Below the pieces are notes generated by a model. That model did no database searches. It was given only the letters and a program-made list of their open reading frames with translations, and was not told the origin of the DNA. Both the position numbers and the translations under genes were made by a program. Shown here one piece after another: positions 25,360 through 34,198 of a stretch of 64,000 nt of DNA (positions are counted from its first letter, which is position 1; each line of letters opens with the position of its first letter). The DNA is from JARRPM01 sp963765545 (GTDB lineage Bacteria; Pseudomonadota; Gammaproteobacteria; Pseudomonadales; Halieaceae), in the NCBI GenBank assembly GCA_963765545.1, contig CAVXWW010000008.1, forward strand, positions 558,001-622,000. Reading direction: 5' to 3'.

Positions 25360-27435
25360 ATGTTACCGACGCGCAAACTGTTTTTGACTGATTTCTGTTA
25401 CCGGGTCCTTATTTATGTGGGAATGGGCTTGCTCGCCGGGTGCCAAAACCCTGAAGTTGAGCCGCCTATGGGTGAGTCGATTCTCGCTGACCCCCTGTTT
25501 GTGCTTCTCGATGCCTACAAAGGCAACGAGCAGTATTTTTTGAGATATCGCCGCGGTGAGAATATTTATTATGCCTCGGGTGACCTCCCGTTAGCGGCGA
25601 TATCCGGTCCGGTAGCCGAAGAGAGAAATTACGATGTGCCTGTAGTTGCGGCTATGGGCGAGGGGGAGCCGGGTTCGTGGGATGAGCTGACCGCGAACCT
25701 CACATCCATACCCGTGCTGGATGTACAGGACTGGGCCTCGCTGCGCGAGCAGCTGTTTGGCGACTTGCTGCCCAGGGACAAAAACAAGGGCGTGGCAATC
25801 AGTTTTGACCGGGTGGACTATTTCCTGTTTTACGACAAAGCCGGCAACTTCAGGGCGCGGAGACTGATCGATATGCCGCCCTGGTATTCGGTGGCCAGTA
25901 GTGTCGATCTGCGCAAGTACTTTGAAGACTGGCAACCGATCCTGCAGGAATTTTTGCTGGAGTCGGGTATTGAATCAGAGGACGTGATATTCAGCACCGG
26001 TGATCTCGACCGGGGCTCGGTTCCCTTTTTGTATATCAACACCCGCAGCAAGCTGATAGTGCTTGTACAGTACGACGAGCTGTCTGAAACGACCATCGGC
26101 GGTGTGCCTGGTATGCATGTGCTGCAGTCTTTCTGGCACGTTTTCGGAAGCCATACCTATACCATCCTGATGAGGCCCTTCAGTTCTATCCAGAGCCTGC
26201 TCTCGGTTGTTTCGGATACCGCGGTGGAAACCGGCCGGGCGCTAATTCCGGATCTTGATTTTGACGGGCCCGTTCCGCCGGTGGCCGACCACGATGGGAT
26301 GGATCTCGCGCTGTGGGAGGCCTACCTGGATAAAGAGCTGGGGCGACCCTCAAGCCGCGGTGAACTGGAGTTCCTTGTTGATGGAGAGGCGTTTTTTACC
26401 CGCTTTGTTGACGTGCTCGCCTCCGCCCGGGAGTCGATCGATATAAGGGCCTACATTTTCGACAATGATGATGTCGCCCTGAATGTGGGGGAGCTGCTGA
26501 AGCGGCGGTCTCGGGAGGGCGTCAGTGTCCGTGTGCTGTTCGACGGCCTTGGCTCCATAGGGGCGTCGGGCGCCCAATCCCGATCCCTGCCGGATGATTA
26601 TCAGCAGCCCTTGTCCATAGAGAATTACCTGACAAGTCACTCGAATGTGCAGGTGCGCAAGTCAAAGAACCCCTGGCTAACGGGTGACCATGTCAAGACG
26701 ATGATTGTCGACAAGCAGCTGGCCTATATCGGGGGAATGAATATCGGTCGCGAATACCGCTATGACTGGCATGACATGATGGTTGAGATCCGTGGGCCTG
26801 TGTTGGACAAGATCAATCGTGAGTTCGGCATCGCCTGGGGCAGGGCTGGTATGTTGGGGGATTTCAGTTACCTGTTTCACTGGCGGGAAAAAAGCCTGAA
26901 CCGCGAAGTGGGTGGTTATCCCGTCAGGTTGCTGTACACCAAGCCCGGCCAGGACGAGATATACCAGCTGCAACGCGACGCTATCCTCCGGTCCCAGCGC
27001 TATATCTATATTGAAAACGCGTATTTTACCGACGATACACTGCTGCGCGCATTGATTGTCGCGCGGCGCAGGGGAGTGGATGTCAGAGTCATTATCCCGC
27101 TGGAAACCGACCGGGGGATTATTACCCGCAATATCATCCTCGCTGCCAATGTGATGCTGAAGCACGGCATACGGGTTTATATCTATCCCGGATTCTCCCA
27201 TGCCAAAGCGGCTATCTTTGACGGCTGGGCTTCCATGGGATCTGCCAATCTTGACCGGCTGAGTCTGCACATCAACAAGGAGATCAACATAGCCACCTCG
27301 GAACCTGCCGCAGTGCAGGCCCTGACAAAGGCCTTGTTCGAGCCGGACTTCGCGCGATCAAGGGAATTGACAGAGCCATTCCCCTTGCGCTGGACCGATC
27401 ACATCATAGAGATGTTTGGAGACTACCTGTTTTAG
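25360..27435 (+). CDS. Phospholipase D/cardiolipin synthase-like lipoprotein
   Basis: 691 residues from the ATG at 25360. This start gives a lipoprotein signal (VGMGLLAGC lipobox); a GTG at 25318 with a distant GGAG is the alternative. Two HKD motifs, HVKTMIVD (His444) and HAKAAIFD (His614), each followed by a G-x-x-N segment, define a complete phospholipase D superfamily enzyme. Such enzymes hydrolyse or transfer phosphatidyl groups through a phosphohistidine. About 300 residues before the catalytic half are not part of known cardiolipin synthases and I do not recognise them. The lipobox places the enzyme on the periplasmic side of a membrane. Confidence 0.9.
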   Translation: MLPTRKLFLTDFCYRVLIYVGMGLLAGCQNPEVEPPMGESILADPLFVLLDAYKGNEQYFLRYRRGENIYYASGDLPLAAISGPVAEERNYDVPVVAAMGEGEPGSWDELTANLTSIPVLDVQDWASLREQLFGDLLPRDKNKGVAISFDRVDYFLFYDKAGNFRARRLIDMPPWYSVASSVDLRKYFEDWQPILQEFLLESGIESEDVIFSTGDLDRGSVPFLYINTRSKLIVLVQYDELSETTIGGVPGMHVLQSFWHVFGSHTYTILMRPFSSIQSLLSVVSDTAVETGRALIPDLDFDGPVPPVADHDGMDLALWEAYLDKELGRPSSRGELEFLVDGEAFFTRFVDVLASARESIDIRAYIFDNDDVALNVGELLKRRSREGVSVRVLFDGLGSIGASGAQSRSLPDDYQQPLSIENYLTSHSNVQVRKSKNPWLTGDHVKTMIVDKQLAYIGGMNIGREYRYDWHDMMVEIRGPVLDKINREFGIAWGRAGMLGDFSYLFHWREKSLNREVGGYPVRLLYTKPGQDEIYQLQRDAILRSQRYIYIENAYFTDDTLLRALIVARRRGVDVRVIIPLETDRGIITRNIILAANVMLKHGIRVYIYPGFSHAKAAIFDGWASMGSANLDRLSLHINKEINIATSEPAAVQALTKALFEPDFARSRELTEPFPLRWTDHIIEMFGDYLF

Positions 27436-27455
27436 CCACCGGTTTTGTTACCGTG

Positions 27456-27893
27456 TCAGGCAGCTTGCTGCGCCGCATGAATGGCAATGAAGTCATCCAT
27501 GTTGAATTCCCCGACAATGTTCAGATCGTCGTCCAGGAATTCATACAGTTTGCCATTGGTACCGCGTATGCTGAACAGGATAACAACATCTTCATCGCCC
27601 CCGCCCTCACGGTGGGGGTCGTCGCTTGCATGACTTACGGTATAACGTCCGGTTGGCCTGACTTCCTTGACGCTGCCGTCGGGTTCGTAGAGTCGATGTT
27701 CGCCTTGCAGTACCAGCATGTGGTTAAGGGCGACATGGCGATGTAGCAAAATCTGTTTGTTGGCGTCGAATTTGAGCATGACATCGACGATCTGTCGCTC
27801 GGGGTCAACGTCCAGGAGACAGTAGCTGAGATGGTCGATACCTTCTAACTGGCTCCAGGTAACCTTTTCGTTATTGAAACTCAAGTCGGTCAT
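27456..27893 (-). CDS. Cupin-domain protein
   Basis: 145 residues with a single cupin fold. Metal-ligand candidates are His51 and His53 in LHRHVALNH and a later His in VSHASDDPH; the hairpin HMLVLQGEHRLYEPDG is typical of ChrR/dioxygenase-like cupins. It has no signal peptide and is cytoplasmic. It is convergent with the phospholipase D-like gene (20 bases between stops) and 73 bases upstream-to-downstream from the RidA gene on the same strand. Function beyond metal binding is unknown. Confidence 0.85.
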   Translation of the reverse strand: MTDLSFNNEKVTWSQLEGIDHLSYCLLDVDPERQIVDVMLKFDANKQILLHRHVALNHMLVLQGEHRLYEPDGSVKEVRPTGRYTVSHASDDPHREGGGDEDVVILFSIRGTNGKLYEFLDDDLNIVGEFNMDDFIAIHAAQQAA

Positions 27894-27966
27894 GGTGGCG
27901 CTCTCCTTGCTATCAGTTTATTTAAGTTCTTTTTGCGCCGCGAATACGCGTAGCGGTTTCGGTGGA

Positions 27967-28422
27967 TCAGTCTTTGGCCATGGCGGCCATGCACTCAACT
28001 TCAACCCGTGCTCCAAGTGCCAGCCCCGATGCGCCCAGGGCGCTGCGGGCGGGGTATCGCCCCTTCTCAAAATAGGCCGCATATGCCTGGTTAAATATAG
28101 GCCACTCACCGATGTCGGCCAGGAATACCGTACATTTTATTATATCGTCCATCGCCAGGTCCCGGCGGGCGAGTGATGCCTTGATATTTTCCATCGTCTG
28201 GCGCGATTCAGGCCCTATACCACCGCTGACCAGTTTGCCGTCGGGCCCGGTGCCCAGCTCGCCGGAAAGATACAGCACACCATTGTAGGCAACGGCTTCA
28301 GAGAAGGGAAAGTCAGGGTACTTCTGCGAGGGATAAACAGTTTCACCGCCTGCCACGGCCGACTGGCCCAAAACCAGGGCCAGAAGAGCTGTTACAAGGG
28401 TGCAAAATGATCGCGCTATCAT
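27967..28422 (-). CDS. Exported RidA/YjgF family protein
   Basis: 151 residues. A clear signal peptide (MIARSF, hydrophobic LVTALLALVLG, AVAGG) precedes a complete RidA domain (AYNGVLYLSGELG; ESRQTMENIKASL; CTVFLADI; YPARSALGASGLALGARVEVEC). The residues GARVEVECMA match the substrate-binding end of RidA. RidA hydrolyses reactive enamines/imines in the cytoplasm; an exported copy suggests another substrate. It is divergent from the alpha/beta hydrolase gene at 28604. Confidence 0.9.
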   Translation of the reverse strand: MIARSFCTLVTALLALVLGQSAVAGGETVYPSQKYPDFPFSEAVAYNGVLYLSGELGTGPDGKLVSGGIGPESRQTMENIKASLARRDLAMDDIIKCTVFLADIGEWPIFNQAYAAYFEKGRYPARSALGASGLALGARVEVECMAAMAKD

Positions 28423-28603
28423 TGCCTGTCGCCTTTGTGTTGTTCCCTGAACGCCGGTAGTGCCTGATCATCTCACAAATAGAAACTGCGGGCAGTACAC
28501 TCCTGAACGCGGACACGTAATCCAGCGTTTCGGGCGCTCAAGCTATGGCCTTCCACTGCCTGGGTATCTAGAATGGGCGTTCTTCCAAAAACAGGGAAAA
28601 CCG

Positions 28604-29635
28604 ATGACAAAGCTGATGAATGATCCACGTATAGACCCCAGGATCAAGGCACTGATGGGCATATTGCCCGCCGTCGAGTTCGACGATGTCGAGAGTCGGC
28701 AACAGGCGCTGGATGAAGTCACTACGCCGGAGGCTATTGCCCAGCGTGAGCAGATGGAAAGCATGTTTGACCTGGTTGACAATGAGAAGGACGCGCCTTC
28801 CGCGGGGCTGGATATCAGCACCCGCGAGTTCGTATCCAGCCCTGATGGAAATACCATCCTGGTCCAGTTCATTCGCCCTGCTTCCACAGAAACCTTGCCC
28901 TGCGTGTATTACATCCATGGGGGTGGCATGCAGTCCCTGAGTTGCTATGTCGGTATGTACCGCGCCTGGGGCAAGGTGCTGGCGGCCCAGGGGGTTGCGG
29001 TGGCGATGGTGGACTTCCGCAATTGTCTCACGCCTTCTTCGGCCCCTGAAGTAGAACCTTTTCCCGCTGGCCTGAACGACTGCGTGTCCGGCCTCAAGTG
29101 GCTGGTCAGTCAGGCCTCTGAACTCAATATCGACCCCGCGCATATTATTGTCGCGGGTGAAAGCGGTGGCGGTAACCTGACCCTCGCGACCGGCCTCAAG
29201 CTCAAGCGGGACGGCGACCTCGGGCTGATCCGCGGCCTGTATGCGCTGTGCCCCTATATCGCCGGGGCCTGGCCCCAGGACAGGTTTCCCTCGTCTATTG
29301 AAAACAACGGTCTATTGATCGATCTGCACAACAACCGCGGCGCCATGGCTTATGGCATCGAGGAATTCGAGAAGGGCAATCCGCTGGCCTGGCCCGGTTT
29401 TGCCACCGAAGATGATCTGAAGGGGATGGTGCCAACGATAATCAGTGTCAATGAGTGCGACCCACTGCGCGATGAGGGTATAGAGTTTTACCGTACCTTG
29501 CTGAGGGCGGGCGTGCGTGCGCGCTGCCGCCAGGTTATGGGGACCACCCACGGGGTAGAGATCTTCGTCTCCGCCTGCCCTGAAATCAGCCGCGAAACCG
29601 CGGCCAGTATTGCGATGTTCTGCCGCGAGGCCTAG
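28604..29635 (+). CDS. Alpha/beta hydrolase, hormone-sensitive lipase family
   Basis: 343 residues from the ATG at 28604 (AGGGA upstream; the frame is open further up but has no RBS). The oxyanion HGGG (105-108) and nucleophile GESGGG (Ser187) define the HSL/bacterial family IV esterases; ECDPLRDEG and THGVE supply the Asp and His. It has no signal peptide. It probably cleaves short acyl or aryl esters. It is followed by about 200 untranslated bases and then a strong terminator. Confidence 0.93.
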   Translation: MTKLMNDPRIDPRIKALMGILPAVEFDDVESRQQALDEVTTPEAIAQREQMESMFDLVDNEKDAPSAGLDISTREFVSSPDGNTILVQFIRPASTETLPCVYYIHGGGMQSLSCYVGMYRAWGKVLAAQGVAVAMVDFRNCLTPSSAPEVEPFPAGLNDCVSGLKWLVSQASELNIDPAHIIVAGESGGGNLTLATGLKLKRDGDLGLIRGLYALCPYIAGAWPQDRFPSSIENNGLLIDLHNNRGAMAYGIEEFEKGNPLAWPGFATEDDLKGMVPTIISVNECDPLRDEGIEFYRTLLRAGVRARCRQVMGTTHGVEIFVSACPEISRETAASIAMFCREA

Positions 29636-29702
29636 GCCGCAGCTGCAGCGGGGGAATTCTGTGGCCCGATGATTTTGGCGGCCATCGCCATGCGATTGGC
29701 GC

Positions 29703-29719
29703 CCCCGGCAATGCCGGGG
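29703..29719. repeat. G+C palindrome in the 3' region of the hydrolase transcript
   Basis: CCCCGGCA (29703-29710), one base, TGCCGGGG (29712-29719): a perfect 8-bp inverted repeat with no T tract. It may protect the mRNA end. From 29720 to 29832 I see no gene. Confidence 0.5.
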
Positions 29720-29832
29720 CCCCCGCTGTTTCGCTATAGTTCTTTTCACGCAATCAGTGTTCAGTTCCAGGAGAGCGTGGTTTCCGTTTCATGATGTAGT
29801 ACACCCTTTATGAGTATTATCCCCTTGATTTT

Positions 29833-29857
29833 GCCCCCGTTTCGGGGGCTTTTTTTT
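29833..29857 (+). terminator. Strong intrinsic terminator
   Basis: GCCCCCG (29833-29839), loop TTT, CGGGGGC (29843-29849), then eight T residues (29850-29857). It works only in the forward direction because the other side has no T run. It should end transcripts from the hydrolase gene, about 200 bases after its stop. Confidence 0.9.
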
Positions 29858-29928
29858 GCCTGTCGTATATGGGTGGGGTTGGCCGGCAGATGTCAGAAAC
29901 GTGCTGTTTGCCAGGGTTTTTTGGTTTG

Positions 29929-30007
29929 GTTTGGTGCTGGTCAGCGGGTACGGGCGCAAGCGACTGGGAAACACTTTCCCGCCCGGGACCGCTGGATGGA
30001 ACCAAAC
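29929..30007 (+). other. Long imperfect hairpin, candidate structured RNA
   Basis: Nested complementary pieces run from outside in: GTTTGGT (29929-29935) with ACCAAAC (30001-30007); CAGCGG (29942-29947) with CCGCTG (29989-29994); CGGGCG (29951-29956) with CGCCCG (29980-29985); GGGAA (29966-29970) with TTCCC. Between the outer two stems, several positions pair as G-T only on the forward strand, which favours a forward transcript. It begins about 70 bases past the terminator. No promoter or second terminator is obvious, so an RNA gene is not proven. The surrounding 29858-30102 region holds no gene I can support. Confidence 0.4.
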
Positions 30008-30102
30008 GAAAGATCAACAGGACGACGAATCAACCAGCTTACCATCCTCAACACCCCGGTAATGTACGTTAAATCATTTTCCGTTCAGCGTAAGCGGATC
30101 TT

Positions 30103-32076
30103 TCAAGGCGAATACCAGATTGGTGAACTCCACGCCCGCTCACGAATAGTCGATGGCGCGTGCGGGCCAGGCGCAATACCCAGGCGCAGCGCGTCGTAGG
30201 TGCTCCAGCGACAGGTGGGGTTCTGCAGCACCCGCACGTAATAGAACGCCGATTGGCTGGAGTCGAAATTCGGATCGCTCCACAACACTTTCAACTCGCC
30301 GGCACCACGCTCCCTGGACACCTCGCAACTGGACAGGTCCACGGTTGCGCCGTTATCGGGGCAGCGACCAGACAGCGCGTCGGGTACCTGTCCATCGGAG
30401 CAGGCAATGTCCACTACCTGCTCATGGCCCTGGCCATCACGGTCAAGCCAGCCCTTCACCATCTGCACGCGCTGCAGCGGCGCACTGAGTGGATCCGCCA
30501 TGGCCCAGGCCATGAAGGTCGGGGAGCCCGCATCATTGTCCGGCGTCAGTTCGCCACCCATGGGTACACCCCCGGCGTAAGCTTGCGCGATGGGATCTGT
30601 GGCGGCCAGGATATCGTCGCCCAGGTTCCAGCCGGCGAAAAAACGCAGCTGTATGCGCGTGCCGCTGGTGCCATAGGTTTCTTTTGAACGCATCGCCGCG
30701 AACAGCGCATCGCGGGTATTTTCAGTGGCCCACACCCCGGCCAGCCCACCGGAGCTGTAGGCTGCCACCGGGGAGCGGTGAACCGGCATGCCGGGCTCCA
30801 GGTGTCGCTGCCGCCTGATCGCGGGTCCGGTGATAACTGCGCTGGTGCCGCGATAGTCCCACTCCTCGGTATCCCCCGGGTTGGCATTGTGGGAATCGGT
30901 GGCGGCAATGAAGCCTATCTTGAAGGGGTTTACGCCTGCCCCGGTTTCAATTTGCAGGCCCCTCTTCAGGCCCTCGCGGGCAAAGCCGTTGGCAAAGGCG
31001 CAAGTTGTTTCCTGTCCCGGCCGGCAGGGTGGAAAAACCTGTTCGAAGCCACACTCCTCATCGGTGGCAGTGGCGCCCAGGGCGCACTCGCTGGCGCCCT
31101 TGATCTGGTATATCTCGGTGAGTGGTTCGTACTGCGCACGCAGTGCCCAATCCTCCTTGCTATAGATGTCGCCGTAGCGGGTTACGTTGCCATAGGGCAG
31201 GCCCCAGGCGCGATTGGTGTTGTGGGGGATAGTCAGGAAATCGCAATCGTCCTGGCAGCTCTGGTCCAGTGACCGCCACAGGTCCAGTTCAGTGGGTGCA
31301 TCCAGGGCCGAGACCGCCAGGTCTGGCAGGGTACCGCCCCGGAAGATGACGTTGCGATGATACTTGCCGTAGTCTGGCAGCGTGGGTGAGTATTCGTAGG
31401 CCTGTATGGTGGTGAACTCGCCGGGCCGGTTGTATTGGTCTGCCAGCAGTTTGTAATCAGACCAATCGGCCATTGCGTCCGCCAGGCACTGCTCTATGCC
31501 GACGGCCTTGCAATAAGGACTCGCCGCGCGCTCCAGTTTTTGATTGCCACCATCACCCACGTTGCGCAGCACCTTGAATATGGCGAGGTTGGGCGTACGT
31601 GCAACCCAGCAGCTGAGTTGCAGTTTCAGCGGCAGGCCGGTTTCGCCGCAGTGGCGGCGGGAACCAAAGCCCTCGGCGTGATCGGTGATGGCGACAAAGT
31701 CCAGGGGGCGCGACAGTTGCATGAGCTCCAGCCCCTGGCTGACGAGCTTGTCACCGCGGGCGAATCGATAGGCATCCTCGATGGTCAGCCGGTTGCCGAA
31801 CAGCACGCTGTCAAATGACTGCTCGGTATGCAGGTGTAACTCGCCAAAGTACAGGTTCCGACGCGAGTTTGGCTGGGGTGACCGGTCCGACAGGCGCTCC
31901 AGGCGCTGCGCCGGGATTGCCACGGCACTCTCATTTTGCATGGCCAGGTCGCGCTTTAGTGCGCTTTCAGTAAAGGGTTCGCGCTGGGTCTGGAACCAGA
32001 AGTAGGCCGCCAGGGCGGCCCCTGTGCCCAGCACCAGGATCAGCCAGAAAGTCATTCTGAAAACTTTGAGAATCAT
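30103..32076 (-). CDS. DUF3604 domain protein, membrane-anchored (copy 1)
   Basis: 657 residues. An N-terminal hydrophobic anchor (about 8-28) puts the bulk in the periplasm. The metal-site-like motif YFGELHLHT (His81, His83) and AITDHAEG (Asp132, His133) recall the PHP phosphoesterase fold. The chain ends in ERAWSSPIWY, shared with two further copies at 59.9-63.6 kb. DUF3604 has no established reaction. It is last in the AtuA-type operon, 59 bases after the FadH-like gene. This copy has several extra cysteines (CEFEQ-like loops between 300 and 380) absent from the others. Confidence 0.9.
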   Translation of the reverse strand: MILKVFRMTFWLILVLGTGAALAAYFWFQTQREPFTESALKRDLAMQNESAVAIPAQRLERLSDRSPQPNSRRNLYFGELHLHTEQSFDSVLFGNRLTIEDAYRFARGDKLVSQGLELMQLSRPLDFVAITDHAEGFGSRRHCGETGLPLKLQLSCWVARTPNLAIFKVLRNVGDGGNQKLERAASPYCKAVGIEQCLADAMADWSDYKLLADQYNRPGEFTTIQAYEYSPTLPDYGKYHRNVIFRGGTLPDLAVSALDAPTELDLWRSLDQSCQDDCDFLTIPHNTNRAWGLPYGNVTRYGDIYSKEDWALRAQYEPLTEIYQIKGASECALGATATDEECGFEQVFPPCRPGQETTCAFANGFAREGLKRGLQIETGAGVNPFKIGFIAATDSHNANPGDTEEWDYRGTSAVITGPAIRRQRHLEPGMPVHRSPVAAYSSGGLAGVWATENTRDALFAAMRSKETYGTSGTRIQLRFFAGWNLGDDILAATDPIAQAYAGGVPMGGELTPDNDAGSPTFMAWAMADPLSAPLQRVQMVKGWLDRDGQGHEQVVDIACSDGQVPDALSGRCPDNGATVDLSSCEVSRERGAGELKVLWSDPNFDSSQSAFYYVRVLQNPTCRWSTYDALRLGIAPGPHAPSTIRERAWSSPIWYSP

Positions 32077-32135
32077 GGCGTCGGTGTTTCCCCGGTTGAG
32101 GTGCCGCTACGTTTGCAGCGCTGAGTCCAGGCCGG

Positions 32136-34169
32136 CTAGACAGCAGCCGCGAGGTAGCTGGCCTGGTTGATGGCTGTCTTGGCGTCAAGTTCGGCCGCTT
32201 CGTAGGCGCCGCCCACAAGGCTGCTGTCCACGCCGCTGGCCTGGAGTTCATCGAACAGCGTGCGCAGGGGCAGTTGCCCGGCGCAGACAATTACCGTATC
32301 CACCGCCAGCAGTCTGGGCTGACCATCGCTCAGGATATGCAGGCCGGCATCGTCGACCCTGACGTACTCGACACCGTTCATCATTTTCACTTCGCGTCTT
32401 GCCAGCGACAGGCGGTGGGTCCAGCCGGTGGTTTTGCCCAGGCCGCGGCCCACAGGTGTCGACTTGCGCTGCAGCAGGGTAACCTCGCGGTCTGTTTTTG
32501 CCACTACCGGCTCCACGCCGGTCACGCCTCCGCGGGGGTGGTTTTCAAAATCGATGCCCCATTCGCGGGCAAACACATCGCGATCCAGCGCTGCCGAGGT
32601 GCCCTTGTGGAGAATGAGCTCCGCCACATCGAAGCCGATTCCGCCGGCCCCCATGATGGCAACCCGCTTGCCCACGGGCCTGTTACCCTTTATCGCATCG
32701 ATATAGCTGATCACACTGGGGTGATCCATGCCCTCCAGTTCCGGTACCCGGGGCTCGATGCCGGTGGCTATGGCCACATGATCGTAGTTACCCGCCAGCA
32801 GTTGCTCACGGGTGACCCGGGTGTTGAGCTGCAGATCAATGCCCAGCAATTCAATCATGCGTCGGTAGTAGCGCAGTGTTTCCTCAAACTCCTCTTTTCC
32901 GGGTATGCGTTTGGCCAGGTTGAACTGCCCGCCAATTTCGGGGGCGGCGTCGAACAGGCTGACCGAGTGGCCGCGCTGCGCTGCCACTGTCGCATAACCC
33001 AGGCCGGCCGGCCCGGCGCCGATCACGGCAATGCGCTTGGGTTGCTCCGTCGGGGTGTAATTCAACAGTGTTTCGTGACAGGCACGGGGGTTGACCAGGC
33101 AGCTGACTTCGCGGCCGGTAAAGGTGTGGTCCAGGCAGGCCTGGTTGCAGGCAATACAGGTATTGATCTCGTCCTCGCGCCCCTGCAGGGCCTTGTTGAC
33201 GAACTCGGCGTCCGCCAGCATGGGGCGAGCCATGGACACCAGGTCAGCGTCGCCCCTGGCCAGTACCGCCTCTGCCACGTCCGGCATATTGATGCGGTTG
33301 CTGGTGATTGTGGGTATGGCCAGCTCGCGGCGCAGGCGGCCTGTCACGCCGGTGAAAGCCGCGCGGGGTACCCGGGTGGATATGGTGGGTACCGCTGCCT
33401 CGTGCCAGGTAAAGTGAGTACTGATGATGTTTGCGCCCGCTCTTTCAACGGCTTGCCCCAGTTGCACAATTTCGTCCCGGGACATTCCGCCCTGCAGCAT
33501 ATCCATGGCGGCTATGCGAAAGATAACGATAAATTGCTCGCCCACAACAGCGCGGATTCGGCGCACCACTTCCAGCGGGAAGCGCATCCTGTTCTCGTAG
33601 CTGCCGCCCCAGCGGTCACTGCGGCGATTGGTTTTTTCTACCAGGAAGGTGCTGAGCAGATAGCCCGCCGAGCCGATGATCTCCACCCCGTCATAGCCAG
33701 CTTCGCGAGCACGGCTGGCGCAGTTGGCAAAATCCGCCAGCTGTTTTTCGATGCCGGCCTCATCGAGTGCTATAGGGGTGACGGGTGAAATCCTCGACTT
33801 GACCGCAGAGGGGGCCACGCTGTTGGGAGTGTAGGCCAGTGGCCCGGCATGCAGGATCTGCATGCAGATCTTTATCTCCGGATCTACCGCATGCACGGCC
33901 TCGGTAACAATACGATGCCGGGCCGCCTCCTGGCTGGTTGCCAGCTTGGCGCCGAAACCGCCTTCCTCGTTGGGGGAAATACCGCCGGTAATGATCATGC
34001 CAACGCCGCCGCGGGCGCGCTCGGCGAAGTAGGCGGCCATGCGTTCAAAGCCGTTTTCTGCTTCCTCCAGCCCGGTGTGCATTGAACCCATGATCGCCCG
34101 GTTTTTGATTGTGGTGAAGCCCAGGTCAAGGGGCGAAAACAGGTGTGGGTAGCGGTCGTTGCCTATCAT
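32136..34169 (-). CDS. FadH-like NADH:flavin oxidoreductase (2,4-dienoyl-CoA reductase family)
   Basis: 677 residues, full length for the family. Residues 1 to about 330 are an old-yellow-enzyme TIM barrel (MQILHAGPLAY; EIIGSAGYLLSTFL; NRRSDRWGGSYENR). A [4Fe-4S] site follows (CIACNQACLD ... CLVNPRAC). From about 385 come two dinucleotide domains, FAD (IAVIGAGPAGLGYA) and NAD(P) (VAIMGAGGIGFDVAE). FadH reduces 2,4-dienoyl-CoA so that unsaturated acyl chains can be oxidised. In this operon it could handle the double bonds of terpene-derived acyl-CoAs. It lies 29 bases after the AtuF-like gene. Confidence 0.92.
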   Translation of the reverse strand: MIGNDRYPHLFSPLDLGFTTIKNRAIMGSMHTGLEEAENGFERMAAYFAERARGGVGMIITGGISPNEEGGFGAKLATSQEAARHRIVTEAVHAVDPEIKICMQILHAGPLAYTPNSVAPSAVKSRISPVTPIALDEAGIEKQLADFANCASRAREAGYDGVEIIGSAGYLLSTFLVEKTNRRSDRWGGSYENRMRFPLEVVRRIRAVVGEQFIVIFRIAAMDMLQGGMSRDEIVQLGQAVERAGANIISTHFTWHEAAVPTISTRVPRAAFTGVTGRLRRELAIPTITSNRINMPDVAEAVLARGDADLVSMARPMLADAEFVNKALQGREDEINTCIACNQACLDHTFTGREVSCLVNPRACHETLLNYTPTEQPKRIAVIGAGPAGLGYATVAAQRGHSVSLFDAAPEIGGQFNLAKRIPGKEEFEETLRYYRRMIELLGIDLQLNTRVTREQLLAGNYDHVAIATGIEPRVPELEGMDHPSVISYIDAIKGNRPVGKRVAIMGAGGIGFDVAELILHKGTSAALDRDVFAREWGIDFENHPRGGVTGVEPVVAKTDREVTLLQRKSTPVGRGLGKTTGWTHRLSLARREVKMMNGVEYVRVDDAGLHILSDGQPRLLAVDTVIVCAGQLPLRTLFDELQASGVDSSLVGGAYEAAELDAKTAINQASYLAAAV

Positions 34170-34198
34170 AGTGTTGTCCTGAAAGCGGGGTGGGTGGC

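Noticed and set aside
29929..30007. Integron attC-like site
   Set aside because: The outer arms are GTTTGGT and ACCAAAC, which do not fit the RYYYAAC/GTTRRRY core in order or sequence, and no cassette or integrase is nearby.
29810..30199. Forward frame of 129 codons after the hydrolase
   Set aside because: It runs through a strong terminator and the long hairpin, then into the antisense of the DUF3604 gene.
32274..33788. 504-codon forward open frame
   Set aside because: Antisense to the FadH-like gene; no motif and no start signal.
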